A DNA stretch of 64,000 nucleotides, from positions 383 through 64,382 of the forward strand of contig RCAB01000335.1 of assembly GCA_003640385.1 (NCBI GenBank), written 5' to 3'. The notes below the pieces were generated by a model. The model ran no database searches. It was not told the DNA's origin and was given only the letters and a program-made list of their open reading frames with translations. The stretch's first letter is position 1, and the number at the start of each line of letters is the position of its first letter. A program made the translations under genes and the position numbers. Positions 1 to 10,900 of this stretch are shown piece by piece. Origin of the DNA: Setaria digitata. Taxonomy: Eukaryota; Nematoda; Chromadorea; Rhabditida; Setariidae.

Positions 1-246
1 TTTTTTTCTTTTTTTTTTTCTGTTTTAGAACTGTTATGGTTTAAAAGAAATATTAGCTTAATTATTACCATGTAAGTTTAATTATTGCTTCCCTTACTGT
101 TTGCTTTGAATTAATCTTTTGGACGATTGCGCATCGAAATATATTTTATTTATTTATTTTTTTAATGCTTCAACAACAACAACTTTTATCATAACAGCCA
201 CTCTTAGTGCGTCATAACTACGCAACTCGTTTTCATATATCATATT

Positions 247-477
247 AAAAATACTGAAACATTCCGTACCGTATCTGAAAATATCGGAATACATTTACAC
301 TGTATTCAAAAATACAAAAAACCTTTTTCATCGACCTATTTCTTCTTTTTCTCGCCCATCAGTTTTCAAAAAAAAAAGTTGTCAGAATATGCTACATTTG
401 AATATCTTATATGGGCTTGAAAATACTGAAATATCCTGCGCCGTGTTCGGAATATTTTAGATTGTATTCAATAATAG
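247..477. repeat. Diverged direct repeat, two copies
   Basis: Two copies of about 60-70 bp share AAAATACTGAAA at the start, a CCGT(A/G)...GGAATA core and TGTATTCAA(A/T)AATA at the end, at about 247-314 and 419-477. A shorter relative (GGAAATACTGGATAT) follows at about 506-520. Function unknown. Confidence 0.6.
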
Positions 478-1378
478 CAAAAACAGTGATGTGATGTAGT
501 GCCTGGAAATACTGGATATACTAAAATATATGCAGTGAGAAGGGAGGGAATTCGACAAAAATCTCATATTTTCTCCACTGGAAAAAATAATGCAAATTTA
601 TTTTCTTATTAATAATATGATTGCTAAGTACGGTAACAGATTATAGTGGATTACCATAGCTTAGAATTGGTATTTTGGCAGCAAAAATCTTAATCTTAAA
701 AATGAATTTCCAACTTTTCATGGCAATTTTTTGAAAAATTAATTCATAATGAAAAAAAAACAGTAGCAAATAATTGAATTTATAGGAAGGAGAGAATAAA
801 GTGAATGAGAAACTGACATAAATAATTCTTTCAGACAATGGCAGCACCGTTGATAGTAATGGATTAAGGGCCAATTATAAAAATAATATATTTTGAAAAA
901 AAAATCTAATCTTAAAATCAAATTAATGGTACTACTAATATTTGTTATCGCTAAATGATAAAAAAGGAAATTTTATAATCATTAGATGATAAAATTGCGA
1001 TAGCTTTATCATGAATATTATTTGTAAATGCATTATTATTAATTCATATTATTTTCGTACGCTAAAAAATAAAAAATCCTGAATGAATGATGATAATGTG
1101 TATATTATGTTGTAATTACAGTATTTTAATTAAGGCATTTTTACCTTTGACCTCAGCGCAGTCGTGATTACCGTTGAATTCAAGTAGGTAACTAAACGGT
1201 GGAAAAGAAATTGGAAGTGAATTTCATTACTAACGACGAGTGAATATGAAAAAGGCCATGGAGAATTTGTGCTAGGTGGAAATGTAGCCCAAAGTGCCTT
1301 AGCCGATATTTTTGGGCCTAAAATATTTCGATATTTTTCGAATAAAATATATGATCAATCATGTTTTGATGATGATGC

Positions 1379-1410
<32 letters not shown>

Positions 1411-1438
1411 ATGTATAATATATATATACATTTCTATT
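1379..1438. repeat. AT dinucleotide microsatellite
   Basis: An almost pure (AT)n tract followed by interrupted TATAATATGTATAATATAT sequence. Confidence 0.9.
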
Positions 1439-2118
1439 TGTAGGGCATTTTAATTTTTTTGGCCATAATAAAACTGATAACGTGATAATTCTAGGACAGA
1501 TAATTTTGAAAATGATTTGAAATATGAAAAAGAAATAAGAAAACTGGAAAAGAAGAGATAAATATAGTGCTATTATAATTATCACTCATTAATTTTGTTT
1601 ACTAGTTTTTCCATTGTTTTTAATTTAATTTTTTTTCATTTCTTTTCTTGTTGATCTGCCAACCATACAGCAAACGAGTATTGTAGTTTTTCTTTTCCAT
1701 TTTGTTTTTTTTATTTCAATTTTTCCTTTCTTTTTTTTTCATTTTCATTCTTTATTCTTCCCTTCATTGCCTGCTATTTTGCGCATCGCTTCTACTGAAT
1801 AAAAAAAAAAATTCTCTTCAATATTTCAGTTTTTCTGTTCCTATATCTAGTTATGTATATATTACATACATATATTTATCCTGAATGTATATACAGGAAA
1901 AAATATATAATAAGCTTTTTGTTTATGAATTTAAATTCAAGCATATTGAACGATTTAAATTTCAGTACGCAATTTGGAACGGATAATTTAATTTTATTTT
2001 TTTAAATTCGTGTTTTTTCAGGTATTTAAATTGAATGCTAGTGAAGATAATTGAGTATGTGTATATGTATATACACGCAATTTTTTATGATTATTTTATG
2101 ATTAGTTCTTGCTAGGAC

Positions 2119-2288
2119 TTTTTAGGATTTATTTTTAATCTGTTCGAAAATGCTTACTTAAATCCAACCTATTCTTTTCCTCTTCGATATAAATATGTAT
2201 ATTCAATTATGATTAAAAATGGTCTAATTAAGATTTTTTGGAGATTTATTTTTGATCTGTTCGAAAATGCTTTGCTTAAATGCAGCCT
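2119..2288. repeat. Diverged 52-bp direct repeat upstream of the first gene
   Basis: Copy A (2119-2170) and copy B (2235-2288) share GATTTATTTTT, ATCTGTTCGAAAATGCTT and CTTAAAT, with scattered differences. The second copy ends about 60 nt before the start codon of the downstream gene, so the pair lies in its proximal promoter or outron. Confidence 0.65.
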
Positions 2289-2349
2289 CTCCTCCTTTTA
2301 ATTATATTTTAGATCATTTTAATTAATAAGTAATCAAACATCTGTGAGG

Positions 2350-4068
2350 ATGGCGTTTAAAATTGGCGATGAACTGATCACTATGATCGGTGAATTTGCA
2401 AATATGAATCGTTCACCGGATTTTAAAGTAAAAACTAGTGAAAATTCACAAAAAGTGCCAAAAATGCGACTTGGACGACAACATTCTCTTAATTTGGCTG
2501 TTGGCGTTTCGGTAAGAATACAAAAAAAAAAAAAATTACGTAATTTCTTCATTAATTGTTTGTTTGTTTAATTTGATCTCAGTGATTATTACATCTGTCT
2601 TATGACACATTGAAAATTAAAAATAATTGATTAAAAAAAAACCTTTAGACTATATGTTCTCCGTTTGTTTTTTCCCTCATTAACACTGTACTTTATAATT
2701 TTATCATTAATTTTGTTCGGTAAAATTTATATATTTTTTTCTTTTTTTTTCTTTTTTTTTTTTTTTTTTTACAAAGGTGTTGTTATAAATGCTTAATGAT
2801 TAAATGAAATACTTCAAAAGTATGGAAAAAAAAACTTGTTTTCATAGTGTGATAAAAGGAAAAACGTCTTCGAGTAGAGAAAAAAAATAGCAAATAAATG
2901 AAAAATGAATTATTTCACTTGTGAATTTTTGTGGAATAATGAAAAAAAAAAAATGATAAATTGATTGAAATTTTTGAAAAGGTCAATTTTTCACAAATAT
3001 TCGTGCCTTTCTCTATTTTTCCTTTCATTTGTCACATGGATCATTTAATGATATTACTGGAAGAGCATGAAGTTCTTTCATTTTTATCTTTTAAATCCAT
3101 AAAAATTACTAAAATGATAATCGAATATTTTTAATGTTAGATATTTACAATTTTACCTAAAAATTTTTGTATTAAAATGAATAATACATTAGAGACACTA
3201 TAAAATTACTTAATTAATATCGACAAAAATGTAGAAAAAGGAAATACTACAAGATTTTAAATCAATTTTAATAGAAAACAGAAGCACAAAAGAGTAATTT
3301 TGTTGTTTCCTTTTTTCCTTTTTTTTTTGTCCAAAATATTTTACATGCAAAAAGAAATTGTGAAATTACCGATTGATAATGAAATTAAAATTAATTTCAA
3401 TGGAGAAAATTTTCAATAAGACAGAATGCATATTTTGAAAAAAGAAGAAGTGTAGTAAAATTATTAATAAGAGAAAAAACGAAGGGAAAAATTAATAAAA
3501 AAAGAAGGAAAAAATTAAAAATGGATTAATCATTTTTAGGTTAAAACAAAAATTAACACATTTAAAATAAACCTATTCTAAAATTGACTCATTTTTATGC
3601 TTGTTTTAGGATGAAAAACCACCGTTTAGTGAAGTAAATATCCCAACAAGACGTCAGTCAACAGGTAAAATATCGGAAACAGATGGCCATATTGGTGGTA
3701 AACGTACGCTATCAGCACCACCACAAATGAAAACGGATATTGATCAAATACGGAAGAGAAGAGAGAAATCCCGTAAAATGTTTACGTTAAAAGATAAGCC
3801 AACCGGAACGGAAGGTCTTGAAGCTGTAACTGAGGAAGAAACCGATCTTATGTCACCATCAATCATTAATATGCGAACAGAAAATGTACATTACCAGCAG
3901 GCGTCCAACAATTGTGATAATGATAATGGTGATGATATAGCTGTTAAAACGGCATTATTACCATCAACATCAACATCTTATACGAAGATTATCAATAATA
4001 TGGATCATCGAGGATCCATCGTCCTTATTGATGATAATGACGATACGAAATGTCTGCAGTCACCATAA
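2350..4068 (+). CDS. Unrecognised two-exon gene, basic low-complexity protein
   Basis: Exon 1 is 2350-2511 (donor GTAAGA) and exon 2 is 3610-4068 (acceptor TTGTTTTAG); both join in phase 0 and give 206 residues ending at TAA. The start is the ATG at 2350, with an in-frame stop at 2320-2322 upstream. I do not recognise the protein. It has no signal peptide or membrane segment. Residues 1-20 look foldable (MAFKIGDELITMIGEF); a lysine/arginine cluster lies at 100-112 (QIRKRREKSRKMF); there is an SAPP motif near 88-91; the tail is rich in Asp, Asn, Ser and Thr. It is probably largely disordered and cytosolic. The exon is confident because the reading frame is long and much less F/I/L-rich than neighbouring noncoding frames. 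Further 5' exons cannot be excluded. Confidence 0.7.
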
Positions 4069-4321
4069 ACTTATCAATAATTGATTTATCAGCAGATATG
4101 ATAATAGAGCATTATCAAAAAGTAATCAATCAGTGACTGGGAATTAATTAATGTCATCTGTATCGGATTTCTTACTTGATATAACTAAGAGAAAAATTAT
4201 GAATATACCAATGAAGAATTTGATTCAAGAGCTTCTTAATAAAAATAATAATTAATTAATAACTAATAATAATAATATTTCCTTTCAGAATGTTATCAAT
4301 AACAGCTTTATCAGCAGACAG

Positions 4322-4327
4322 AATAAA
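4322..4327 (+). terminator. Candidate poly(A) signal of the first gene
   Basis: AATAAA 254 nt downstream of the stop codon at 4068. AATAAA occurs by chance often in DNA this AT-rich, so it is only a candidate. Confidence 0.3.
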
Positions 4328-5499
4328 ATATTATCAATAAGTATGAGAGGAAAAATCCTTATAATAACTAATTTGTTTGTGTAATGAATATAGTTCTTAA
4401 CTTGACAGTTTTCATATGATAACTTCCTAAACAGAAAAATGCTTCCTAGTATTTAAAAGTGTCAATCCTAGGAACATTTGCAATTGCTAAAATTTTCCTT
4501 TCTAAAGAAAAATTACTCTAATAAATGTTGTAATCTTGTTGTGTCATTTATTATTATGTACGTGAAATATATTGTTGTCAAATTTTGCTTTGTTTTTTTT
4601 TTTTTTTTTTTTTTTGGAGTAAAATATTTGTTAATCATTTGTTATTTCTTCTTTTTTTTCTACCAGAGGGAAATATAACCGATAAATTTCACTCTTAGGC
4701 TAAAATTGTCAAAAATTGTAAATAGTCAGACTTTTTTCTTTCTTACCCTATGGATTTATTTTCAAAATAGATTAGCTAGCAATATTTCAGAAATAAACAA
4801 AATCGGCGGAGAAAACAAAATACTGCTACTGCTAATTTCATACAATCGATGGACAGCAGTAAAATTCAAACAAATACCCATTCAAATAAATGCCAGGTTT
4901 CAAAGACCTAAATATCTTAAGTTTAGATTAAACCTTTTGGATTAGCAAAGATTATAAAAAAAAAGTCCAGTAATACTTTTTGTTTTCTGTTTGTTTTTCG
5001 AAAAATTATACTGAAGTAATAATTCACAACGCATGTATGACTATTTAAGAAGCTTGGCAATCGAAAGTCTAATCTTCTTGTTTTATTGTTCCCTGACTTT
5101 AATTTAGCACGAACTGAATGGCTTGATTTTCCAAAGAAAAAAAAAAAAAATGAATAAAACTGTTCAAGCAGAACACAATCCTTTATTGGAATCATCTATA
5201 CAAAAAGGAATAGTAGCAATGCGGTAATGGAAAAAAATGCATTGTATCTGTTGGAACAGGAAATGATACATTTCATTGTATATATCATTTTTTATTAAGC
5301 TTAAAATTCTCACCAATTTTCTTAGCACATTAAAGTGAAATAAGCAATTGAAAGAGATGGGAAAGAAAAGAGAAAAAAAAAAAACCGTCAAAAAACAATA
5401 TCAGTTTGTCCTCGGATAATTACAATTATAAGGTTTTCCCTTATCATTTTCTTTTCCATACTCTAACTCAAAAAATTTTTGCCATAAATGAATTTGGCA

Positions 5500-5505
5500 T
5501 TTATT
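5500..5505 (-). terminator. Candidate poly(A) signal of TBCA
   Basis: AATAAA on the minus strand 234 nt beyond the TBCA stop codon. Weak evidence given base composition. Confidence 0.3.
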
Positions 5506-5738
5506 AATCAAACATTAGTATAATATTTGGTGTACGAGATAAAACGTTAGTATTCTCGTCATGAATTTCCCAAAAAAGAGAGATCACCTGGCAACAAAAA
5601 TAAAGAAATCATGCAAGATAGCACACTGAATGTGGTGTAAAAAAGGAGTGTTTGCAAGATAGGCTTTATGTTACTTACGTCAAACAAGCATTCTGTGTTG
5701 GCAGCTTTACCTTTCCATATAACAATGTAAGAAACATT

Positions 5739-6823
5739 TCATTCTGCTCGTGCTTGTGCTTCCTTAATCTTCGCACACTCTTCTGTACCTGCTTTGATTT
5801 GCTCCGTTGCAGCACTATACTGTGGTGTATCTTGCAGTAGCGCTGCATGCTCTTCAATCACCTGAAACAGAAATTGATCGTTTAGAATGAAAAACATAAA
5901 AATTGAAAAATTCATTTTCTTTTTCAACAAATTGATAAATGAGACAAGCAACCGAGATATTTCATTTGTCTTCAATGAGTTTGCATCATTTTATTGCACT
6001 TCTATGGATAATTATTGTGGCATGCAATAGAGAGAAAGGGTGATGTTACGAAATAATGATGTCTAAACATTAAACATTTGAGACAAATCAATAACCAAGT
6101 ATTTGTTCTTTTCCACAATATTGGTCAACCTAATAAGAAAAATGTAGAAAGATGTAAGAAAAAAAAACATTGCAAAATAAATAGTTGGCAGCAAATAACA
6201 AATAAATTATAATAAATCACAAGGAAATATATAAATATATTATGGAATGCAAAAAGGATGCATAAACATTAAATCTTGAAAGCAATTCAATATTATTTTT
6301 TTTGCCGATACTCCCATAAGGAGTATATAATGGCAAGAAAAAAAAAAAAACTAAAGTGATGAGTTCAACTATGACCTTTTTCAAATTTTCAACCGAATTT
6401 AGTAATCGTCGAGCACATTCCGGTATCATCAGTTTTGTTTCCTGAAAAAAAGAAAAGAAACAGAGAAAGAGAAAGCCAAATCCTACAACTCCTCTTTCCT
6501 CGATTCTTCTTTTTCATTACACATATTCCGGTCAAAGTTTAAAAAATTAATTTAAATTAATACCAAAATATTCTTTCAGAATACCAATTTAGCAACCAAA
6601 CCTTAGAATTTACAAACAATTTAAAACAAAACTAAACGATTACCTGCAACAGTTCTGCTTGTTTTTTCACAACATGTTCATCTACATCATTGCTAGCTTG
6701 TAGTGTCTTCAGTTTCATTGCTAATCTCTCTTCTTCCTTCTCATAATAACATAATTCCTTAACCAAACGTTTCACAACGCCTGTCTTAATTGACACATCT
6801 TTAATAACTGTTACATCCGCCAT
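5739..6823 (-). CDS. TBCA: Tubulin-specific chaperone A (tubulin cofactor A)
   Basis: Three exons on the minus strand: 6823-6644, 6441-6376 and 5861-5739, joined in phase 0, giving 122 residues. The fold is a small three-helix bundle that binds folded beta-tubulin in the cytosol during tubulin heterodimer assembly. The conserved family core is visible: IKTGVVKRLVKEL near residues 11-23, KKQAELLQ near 53-60 across the first junction, MIPECARRL near 65-73. Length matches the usual 105-125 residues. Acceptors are TTCAG types. The start chosen is the second of two in-frame ATGs; the upstream one (6847) lies in an acceptor tract and is probably outside the mRNA. Vps39 diverges from it 1.2 kb away. 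Confidence 0.95.
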
Positions 6824-6834
6824 CGCACTTTGTT

Positions 6835-6847
6835 CTGCAAAAATCAT
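6835..6847 (-). promoter_or_regulatory. Probable spliced-leader trans-splice acceptor of TBCA
   Basis: Read on the minus strand the sequence is ATGATTTTTGCAG, then an 11-nt leader and the ATG at 6823. TTTTTGCAG matches nematode 3' splice sites, and a short distance to ATG is typical of SL trans-splicing. An ordinary cis intron in the 5' untranslated region is the alternative. Confidence 0.6.
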
Positions 6848-7993
6848 TTTAAGCTAATTCAAAAGAAAAAATTTTGAATTATCAACATCACACGACATAT
6901 TAACTGTTTTACATGATGCATTTAAAAACACAACCTTTAAATTTATTCCCAAAGCCAACATTAATTAATTAATCATCCGTTAATAACTCATTATTCATGT
7001 ATTTAACAAGTATATTATTTGCTCCACTAATTAATGGAAAGGTGAAAGACTAACAGATAACAGAAATGGTATTATTATTGCAATAATCAGCATAAAGTAT
7101 TCGGAAGATGAATGAAATATGAAAAGGAAAAAAAAAGTGAAAATCAATTTACAAAAGAAACATTTGAATGATATACAATGATGTTTCAAGTAATTGAATA
7201 GCAGGAAGCTATTTACTATTTGTGCATAGAATTTATGAAAGCAATCTTTCCTAATTTAGCTTCTTTAATGAAAAAATAATTAATTTATGAAACTCCTATC
7301 AGCCGAAATCAAAATGGTTAAATAAAGCTTGGATGGTTTTTTTTTTTCTACTTAATTCTCTTTTGTATTAATCTCAACCTTTCGATTCTGAAAAATCCGG
7401 ATAATTCACAGCATCCCAAAGAGCATTAGATTCGCTAGACTATACCCATCCACAAACCATCCAAATGTTCGATCTTGGATAAAAGCAACTTTCAAAAGCA
7501 ATAATTCAGAGTCAATAATTAGTGCGAATTATTGCGGCCCGTAAAATCCTGTCCTAAGCAAGTGCAGGATGATCTGATAGAGACTGGATTTAGATTACCT
7601 GGAAATTGTTACGATATGTGTTGAGTTGGATGAAGTATTGAGTAACTGATTGACGCTTACTTGATTGACAAACTAAATTGACATAATTAATTTGAATTTG
7701 ATCGATTTCATAATAATTCATTCACTAATTTACTTATTGAATCAGTTTGTGCTAATTTCAGTGGCAATTTTAATCTGAATCCAGCGTTTGATGGATTTTA
7801 ACAGTTATCTGGTTAATTTATCATTGCTAAATTAGCGATAATTGGACTATAAGTTGCTAGAAAAATTTCCAATAAATAATTATTTGACTACAATTAATTA
7901 TTTGATTGCTTCGTAAAAATTTTTAGATGATAGAATCGTTATGATAGATTGAAGAATCAATAAGTGAAAGGGGAAGTATTAGTTGGAGGAAGA
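6848..7993. other. Divergent intergenic region TBCA / Vps39
   Basis: About 1.15 kb separates two divergently transcribed genes and should hold both promoters. A candidate acceptor (TTTTTAG, ending at 7926) precedes the Vps39 start codon by 67 nt. I see no third gene or RNA gene here; the segment 7390-7620 is the least AT-rich part. Confidence 0.5.
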
Positions 7994-10900
7994 ATGTTTG
8001 AAGCATATACACCGACAGAAATAGCAACAAAATTGGAAAAGTCAATTGATGTGACATCGTTAGCAGCTCATGGTTAGACCATTTTCCCCTTTCTTTTAAT
8101 TATTTATTTAAATATCATTTATTTGAAAGGAAAAAAAAAAAAACGGAGGCTTTTTTGTTGAGACTTTTTATTTTTTGAGATAATTAAATGAGACGAAGTA
8201 TTAATATACGTAGCGAATTGAACGATTAAGCGAGCAAAATTTTTATCATTTGCAATAATTTTTTTTTTTCTTTCGTTTTTATTCTGTTTATTTACAATCG
8301 GATGTAGCAATCTTATAAATTTAGCTAGAAAACATTGCAGGTCACACTGCGAAAGTTTATGTTGGAAGTAAAGCTGGTTATTTGTTAGTGTTGAATGGTG
8401 TTCGAGGAGGTTTCTCTTTTCGCCTTTTTTTTTTTTTTTTTTTTCATCCTTTTCGATTAATTTCGGAAAATACTGTAAGTTGAAGTTTTTTTTTTTTTTT
8501 GTGATGCACTGATAAATTGTTAGAGGATCGTGTTGATAAATTTTCATCGATAAATATTGATAAAATGATTAAATTGGTAAAATGTTGTTAATTTACTAAC
8601 AAATCTTTCTATGTAGCTAAGAATGGATGTTATTTGTTCTCACAATTAATTTTAGAAATTAAGGTTGAGACTTCACGTAATTTTTATCTTTTGAAATTAC
8701 AGGAAAGCGTGGCTATGATTTGTTAATGTGTCGGTCATTCGAGAAGAAACCCGTAAATGAATTATGCTGCATTGAAAGGCATGATATATTGCTATGTTTA
8801 ACTGATTCACAGCTTGCAGCGCATAGCTTATCAGAGCCATTTTCTCTAAAAGCACTAATATCTGACGTTAGACCTATAACGGCTTTTTGTGCCACTGTAT
8901 CAGAGGTACTTTTATACGCATATGTGAATTTCTTATTTTCAGTATGGAAAGTTTTTGTTGTAACCAACTTGTTTATATTGTCGAAGAGCAATTCATTATA
9001 ATTAACTGGAGATTTTTGAGTAGACTTTTTGGATAAAAAAGAAGAACAAAGGATTTCGATATTTCATTTATTATAGTAATAGTCAAATAAATATTACAGA
9101 TTGATGGAATATTGTATGTAGCTGTAAGTGCTAGGAAGAAAATATTTCTTTACAAATGGCTTGTTGATGAATTCATGAAAATGGAGTTTGAAATGTCATT
9201 AGGTAATTTTATTTTGCCTTAAAAGATTTTTTAATTTCTTTTTTTTTTTCTAAAAGTACGCTATTTTCTAATGATTTTTCTTCTCTTTAATGATTATTGA
9301 TTTCTCCGCAGCCTTTTTTCCGGATTATGTGAACTATATGGTTTGGTGTGGTCCTGTTATATCTCTAGCTGTACAAAGCGAATATTACTATATGTCGGTC
9401 TTTCCAGTTAAGGTATAAATCAGTTGTTTAAATTTGAGAGATATGAGGGAACTCTACTTTCAGAAATATAGAATGGCGATTTGTAATGGCAATTTTACTA
9501 TTCAGTTTGGTCAGACTTGAAATGAACATTGTGGAAGGTTTTTAGGAAGATGTAGTGAGCGTGAAAAAATTATTTGATGTCGGGTCAAAAACAGAGAATC
9601 CGATTATTGTTGGATTGCCTGATTATAAAAAAATTGCATATTGTCGTGATAATTTCTTGTTTTTCCAAGAATATTATGGGACCGTGAATCCGATGTCGGA
9701 AGTAAAATTCTCGGATGCCGCACTTGATATCAGTATGTTTCTTCGTCTTTTCTTTTAAAATACTCATTTGCTAATTTTCGGATTAATCTAATTTCTTTTC
9801 CATTTCTTCCATGTTGTCTAACATGACCACTGGAAGTGAATAGATATAGAAATTCTTAAAATATCAAGCTATTACATGGTTTATAAAGTGGATATGTTGG
9901 AACTTTTTCTTCAAGATATATTTACAGTATACGATGCCCCTTATATAATGGCATTACTGAAGAAAGGAAAAGTTGAGATACGATCAGTGAAACCAGCAAC
10001 ACATATACAAACAATACAGCTTAATAAGCCGTTGTACATTTCCACTGGTTTAAGGTATTCTTTCCTCTACTGAGTGGTGAAGTAGTGATTTCTGATTGTT
10101 TAGTAAATTAATTTTTATCTACCTAGTCTTTATTTTCTTATCTGAGTCATTGACTTTCAGAGGTTTGAGAAATTGTTTTTGCAGGGGAACTGTTTATGTG
10201 GGAAGTAGCAGTGATGTTTGGCTTTTAGATTCTCGTCCACAAATGAAAAGTAATGTGGAACGATTGGTTTGTGAGAAGCAGTTTGAATTAGCTGTTCAGT
10301 TAGCGGTAATTCACCAGTTGTCGTATTCTCGCTACTTAAAAAAGTGTAAATACTTTTTAGTTGGATTAATTTTTCTGTCTCCAAAATTCTTTTGCTGGAG
10401 CTTAAAGTTACTTCAGGAGAAATGCAATGAAATAGGAGATAAAGGTGTTGCGGAAATCAAACGTAAAGCAGCTTTCAACTTATTTTGTCAACGAAGGTTT
10501 GATGAGTGGTTGGAAATTCATGCCGAAATTAAAACTGGTTAATTCTAGTTCTCAATTTTAAAACTTCATTTGCCGAAAACTGATTAAGTGCGTGGTTTAT
10601 TATTGTTTGATAACCATGAAAAGCATGCAATGTATTATTTAGGTTGTTCTTAACTTTTTTAGATGTGATGACCGTGATAGCTCACTTTCCACGGCTACTT
10701 GATTCCAGTTATCAAGAATCACTGAAGTCGTTGCTTGATGAAGAACCACCAGATTTTCCTGAAAATGAATTTAGGAATGGATTACAGTCGTTGGCTCCAT
10801 ATCTTGCTTCTGTACGTTTACCATTATTTGAGTATTTTTTGGTTTTTCTTGATTTTTATTCCTTCGCAATCTTTTTTATGCAATGTTCAGATACGTATGG

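Larger units (their letters stand above)
1..2349. other. Gene-poor AT-rich leader region
   Basis: I find no coding exon that I can support. Open frames on both strands are short and rich in F, I, K, L, Y and N, as AT-rich noncoding DNA gives. The region holds two sets of diverged direct repeats (247-477 and 2119-2288), an AT microsatellite near 1379-1438, and poly-T tracts. A reasonable splice acceptor (TTATATTTTAG, ending at 2312) lies 37 nt upstream of the start codon of the first gene, so the 5' untranslated region of that gene, or an intron end, probably falls here. Confidence 0.6.
4069..5738. other. Convergent 3' intergenic region
   Basis: The region lies between the 3' ends of the unrecognised gene (+) and TBCA (-). 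It should contain both 3' untranslated regions. Open frames in it are low-complexity; I see no further gene. Confidence 0.6.

Noticed and set aside
1150..1200. Possible 5' UTR exon (acceptor CTCAG, donor GTAACT)
   Set aside because: The splice-like sites are isolated, with no open frame or link to the next gene that I can show.
6824..6847. Eight-residue N-terminal extension of TBCA (MIFAEQSA)
   Set aside because: It spans a TTTTTGCAG acceptor, and the protein family starts at the MAD-type methionine.
7390..7620. Possible tRNA or small RNA gene in the TBCA/Vps39 interval
   Set aside because: Slightly higher GC, but I find no A/B box pair or cloverleaf.
8119..8547. 142-codon open frame on the minus strand
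   Set aside because: It overlaps Vps39 exon 2 and flanking introns, is rich in Lys/Asn from poly-T tracts, and has no family signature.
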